DNA from: Bacteroides sp.
Lineage (GTDB): Bacteria > Bacteroidota > Bacteroidia > Bacteroidales > Bacteroidaceae
Direction of reading: 5' to 3'
Length of the DNA stretch: 8,266 nt
NCBI GenBank assembly: GCA_019412865.1
Contig: DXOJ01000632.1
Coordinates: 1 to 8,266, forward strand
A program made the position numbers and the translations under genes. The notes below the pieces were generated by a model. That model did no database searches and was not told the DNA's origin. It was given only the letters and a program-made list of their open reading frames with translations. Of this stretch, positions 6,778 through 8,266 are shown piece after piece (positions within the stretch are counted from its first letter, which is position 1; each line of letters begins with the position of its first letter).

Positions 6778-8266
6778 ATGAAAAATAAATATTGGAAATA
6801 CATTTGTCTATTGAGCTTAGGCGCTTTCTGCTGGGCATGCTCGGACGACAATCCGAATAACGGACCCGACGGTCCGGGTTCTGAAGGCGGCCAGGGAACG
6901 GAAGAAGAAATCGTACGTTCTTACAAAATAGGTACGTTGGCAGGGTTCGAAGGCAACTTACGTCGGAATATGGACAAGCCGTCTACTGACGTTTCTACTA
7001 TGCACAACCGTTCATTGTTCTGCCGTTATGTAGCTTCCGCCTACCCCGAAGCACAAGACGACAAGCCCTATCCGGGTCCAATCACCGAAGCCGACTGGTG
7101 GGATAACTTCGTAGAAGAAATCGCATACAGCGGTCAAGATTATGTAGCCATGAACTGTCGTGGTGAAGCTAATGATAATATCGATCACGGACGCCCCGAC
7201 AAACTTCATGATTTGATGGCAGCCATCAAACGTAAAGGTGTGGAACATGAGTTCAAAATCGCCATCTTCGACGATACCCCTGCTTCATGGTCGGCTGCAC
7301 GCAACGCGCATAAAGGATATGGCTACGACAACAAACCGTTCAAAAACGGTAGCCGTGTAGAGGGTTCACATTATCCGCTTCTCTTCCTCGATCCCGAGAA
7401 AGAAGACATGAAAGGCGCAAACAACGATTTCCGTAAAGAAGTCTACTATTACATTTGGGATGCCAACCTGAAACCATCCTTCGAAAATGTACCGCGCGAT
7501 TATTGGTTCGAGATAGACGGACGCCCCGTCATCTTGTTCTGGAATCCCAACGGCTTCCTGCAAGATAGTTATCTAAGCGAATTGATGAAGAAAGACCCGG
7601 TTAAGTACAAAAGTACAACGGGACTTGATGAAACGAAATCGGATGCCTACAACGGTAAGTTAAGCTATATCCTGAAGTGTATCAGCGACGACTTCAACAG
7701 TACATTCGGCGTGCGCCCGTTCCTCATCATCCAACGCGAATGGACCGACCGCGACTACTCATTAGTGAACTGCCCTTACCTGGACGGTATTCACAACTGG
7801 TTTGCTGTTCCCACTATGGATATGACCGAAGAGGTGTACAACGAGAATCTGCTCTACAACACCTACATTTCCGCTTACAACTTCAAAGGTTTTAGTGTAG
7901 GCAGTGGCTGTCCGGGCTTCGTGCAAGGTGATCTCGCCCGTCCGAACTGGCAGTTTATCGATGCCGACCACGGTCGCTATGCAACCAAGATGATGGAGTC
8001 TTTCTTAGCTAAAAAGCCCGACTTGGTATTCCTGGAAGGATTTACCGACCTTGCCGAAAACGCAGCTTGGTGGCGCAGCTCGGATAAGATCTATTACGAC
8101 TATCCTAACCAGCGTATTAACCTGCTCCGCAAGTACAGCAATCATCCTTTCCCTACCAAACAGAAACTGGAAGCGGAAGCCTGCGACTACTGTTACCAAG
8201 GCACTGTTTCAGGCAGCAAGATAGAAACATCACTGATAGAAACAGAAATGAACAACGCCCCGGAAC
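6778..8266 (+). CDS. DUF5010-like surface lipoprotein, putative glycoside-hydrolase-like TIM barrel, 3'-truncated by window end
   Basis: An open frame of 496 codons from ATG 6778 with no stop before the window ends, so the C-terminus is missing. The signal peptide ends at Cys21 (FCWAC, an untidy lipobox with Cys at -3). SDDN follows, like the acidic surface-export signal of Bacteroides, then a Gly/Pro/Asn/Glu-rich flexible linker (about 22-46). The core (about 49-455) recalls DUF5010 proteins of Bacteroides PULs: FDDTP (164-168), YWFEIDGRPVILFW (242-255), QREWTD (319-324), DGIHNWF (336-342) and EGFTDLAENAAWW (420-432). The IDGRPV pattern is shared with GH99-like barrels, and Asp424/Glu427 fall where those enzymes have paired acids. 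From residue 464, LEAEACDYC looks like the opening strand of a CBM6/35-type or DUF5010 C-terminal binding module cut by the edge. The 29-base gap and AGAAAG before the ATG support co-expression. DUF5010 is named from memory; no function is proven here. Confidence 0.8.
   Translation, partial: MKNKYWKYICLLSLGAFCWACSDDNPNNGPDGPGSEGGQGTEEEIVRSYKIGTLAGFEGNLRRNMDKPSTDVSTMHNRSLFCRYVASAYPEAQDDKPYPGPITEADWWDNFVEEIAYSGQDYVAMNCRGEANDNIDHGRPDKLHDLMAAIKRKGVEHEFKIAIFDDTPASWSAARNAHKGYGYDNKPFKNGSRVEGSHYPLLFLDPEKEDMKGANNDFRKEVYYYIWDANLKPSFENVPRDYWFEIDGRPVILFWNPNGFLQDSYLSELMKKDPVKYKSTTGLDETKSDAYNGKLSYILKCISDDFNSTFGVRPFLIIQREWTDRDYSLVNCPYLDGIHNWFAVPTMDMTEEVYNENLLYNTYISAYNFKGFSVGSGCPGFVQGDLARPNWQFIDADHGRYATKMMESFLAKKPDLVFLEGFTDLAENAAWWRSSDKIYYDYPNQRINLLRKYSNHPFPTKQKLEAEACDYCYQGTVSGSKIETSLIETEMNNAPE

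Larger units (their letters stand above)
77..8266 (+). other. Polysaccharide utilisation locus (PUL) core, probable single operon, open at the right end
   Basis: Four genes lie head to tail on one strand with gaps of 5, 22 and 29 bases and no hairpin that looks like a terminator between them, so one transcript is likely. The order SusC-like, SusD-like, then surface-type lipoproteins is the hallmark of Bacteroidetes glycan-uptake loci. No regulator (hybrid two-component, SusR-like or sigma/anti-sigma), typical SusE/SusF protein or clearly recognised glycosidase is inside the window. The locus continues past the right edge, since the last gene has no stop codon here. Confidence 0.85.

Noticed and set aside
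6750..6781. Two tiny reading frames (4 and 5 codons) between the last two genes, the second ending in a TGA that overlaps the ATG at 6778
   Set aside because: Too short to support. The overlap could in principle couple translation, but nothing else suggests a real leader peptide.
6861..6879. GC-rich overlapping inverted repeats (CGGACC-CGAC-GGTCCG, and ACCCG...CGGGT)
   Set aside because: They fall in the codons of the Pro/Gly/Asp linker after the lipoprotein Cys. There is no U-run, so a terminator is unlikely. They may only form a weak mRNA hairpin.
7335..7350. Inverted repeat ACCGTT-CAAA-AACGGT
   Set aside because: A short stem inside a coding region with no T-run. It is expected by chance at this length.

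Overview
The window looks like a piece of a gut Bacteroidales genome, most likely Bacteroides. It holds a SusC/SusD-type outer-membrane glycan-uptake pair followed by two lipoproteins whose N-termini suit display on the Bacteroidetes cell surface. All genes lie on the + strand, gaps are short (5, 22 and 29 bases), and classical Shine-Dalgarno sites are weak or absent, as is usual in this phylum. The first 28 bases are not genomic: they match the 3' part of a Nextera/Tn5 library adapter, ending with the 19-base mosaic end. The biological sequence therefore starts at about base 29, and the contig was probably cut there.

Layout: adapter (1-28); a 48-base leader remnant with no recognisable promoter (29-76); a SusC-like TonB-dependent transporter (77-3364); a SusD-like lipoprotein with a long C-terminal tail (3370-5364); a lipoprotein with a GH71/GH99-like (WbsX-like) TIM-barrel pattern (5387-6748); and a second, larger lipoprotein resembling the DUF5010 family (6778 to the window end). 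The last gene is open at the right edge, so its C-terminus is missing. No stretch over 300 bases lacks a gene, and no RNA genes, CRISPR or natural mobile elements were seen.

Inferred joint function: this is the core of a polysaccharide utilisation locus (PUL). SusC and SusD would form the gated importer. The two lipoproteins occupy the place where SusE/SusF-type glycan-binding proteins or surface endo-glycanases usually sit. Both carry features of the GH99-like fold. In the first, the segment matching the GH99-family NEWHEG...IEP motif (recalled from memory) has Lys and Phe where the two catalytic-type Glu would be. In the second, the comparable position keeps an Asp/Glu pair. One reading is a binding pseudo-enzyme next to a possible active enzyme. 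The glycan cannot be named from this sequence; regulator and other enzymes would lie outside the window.
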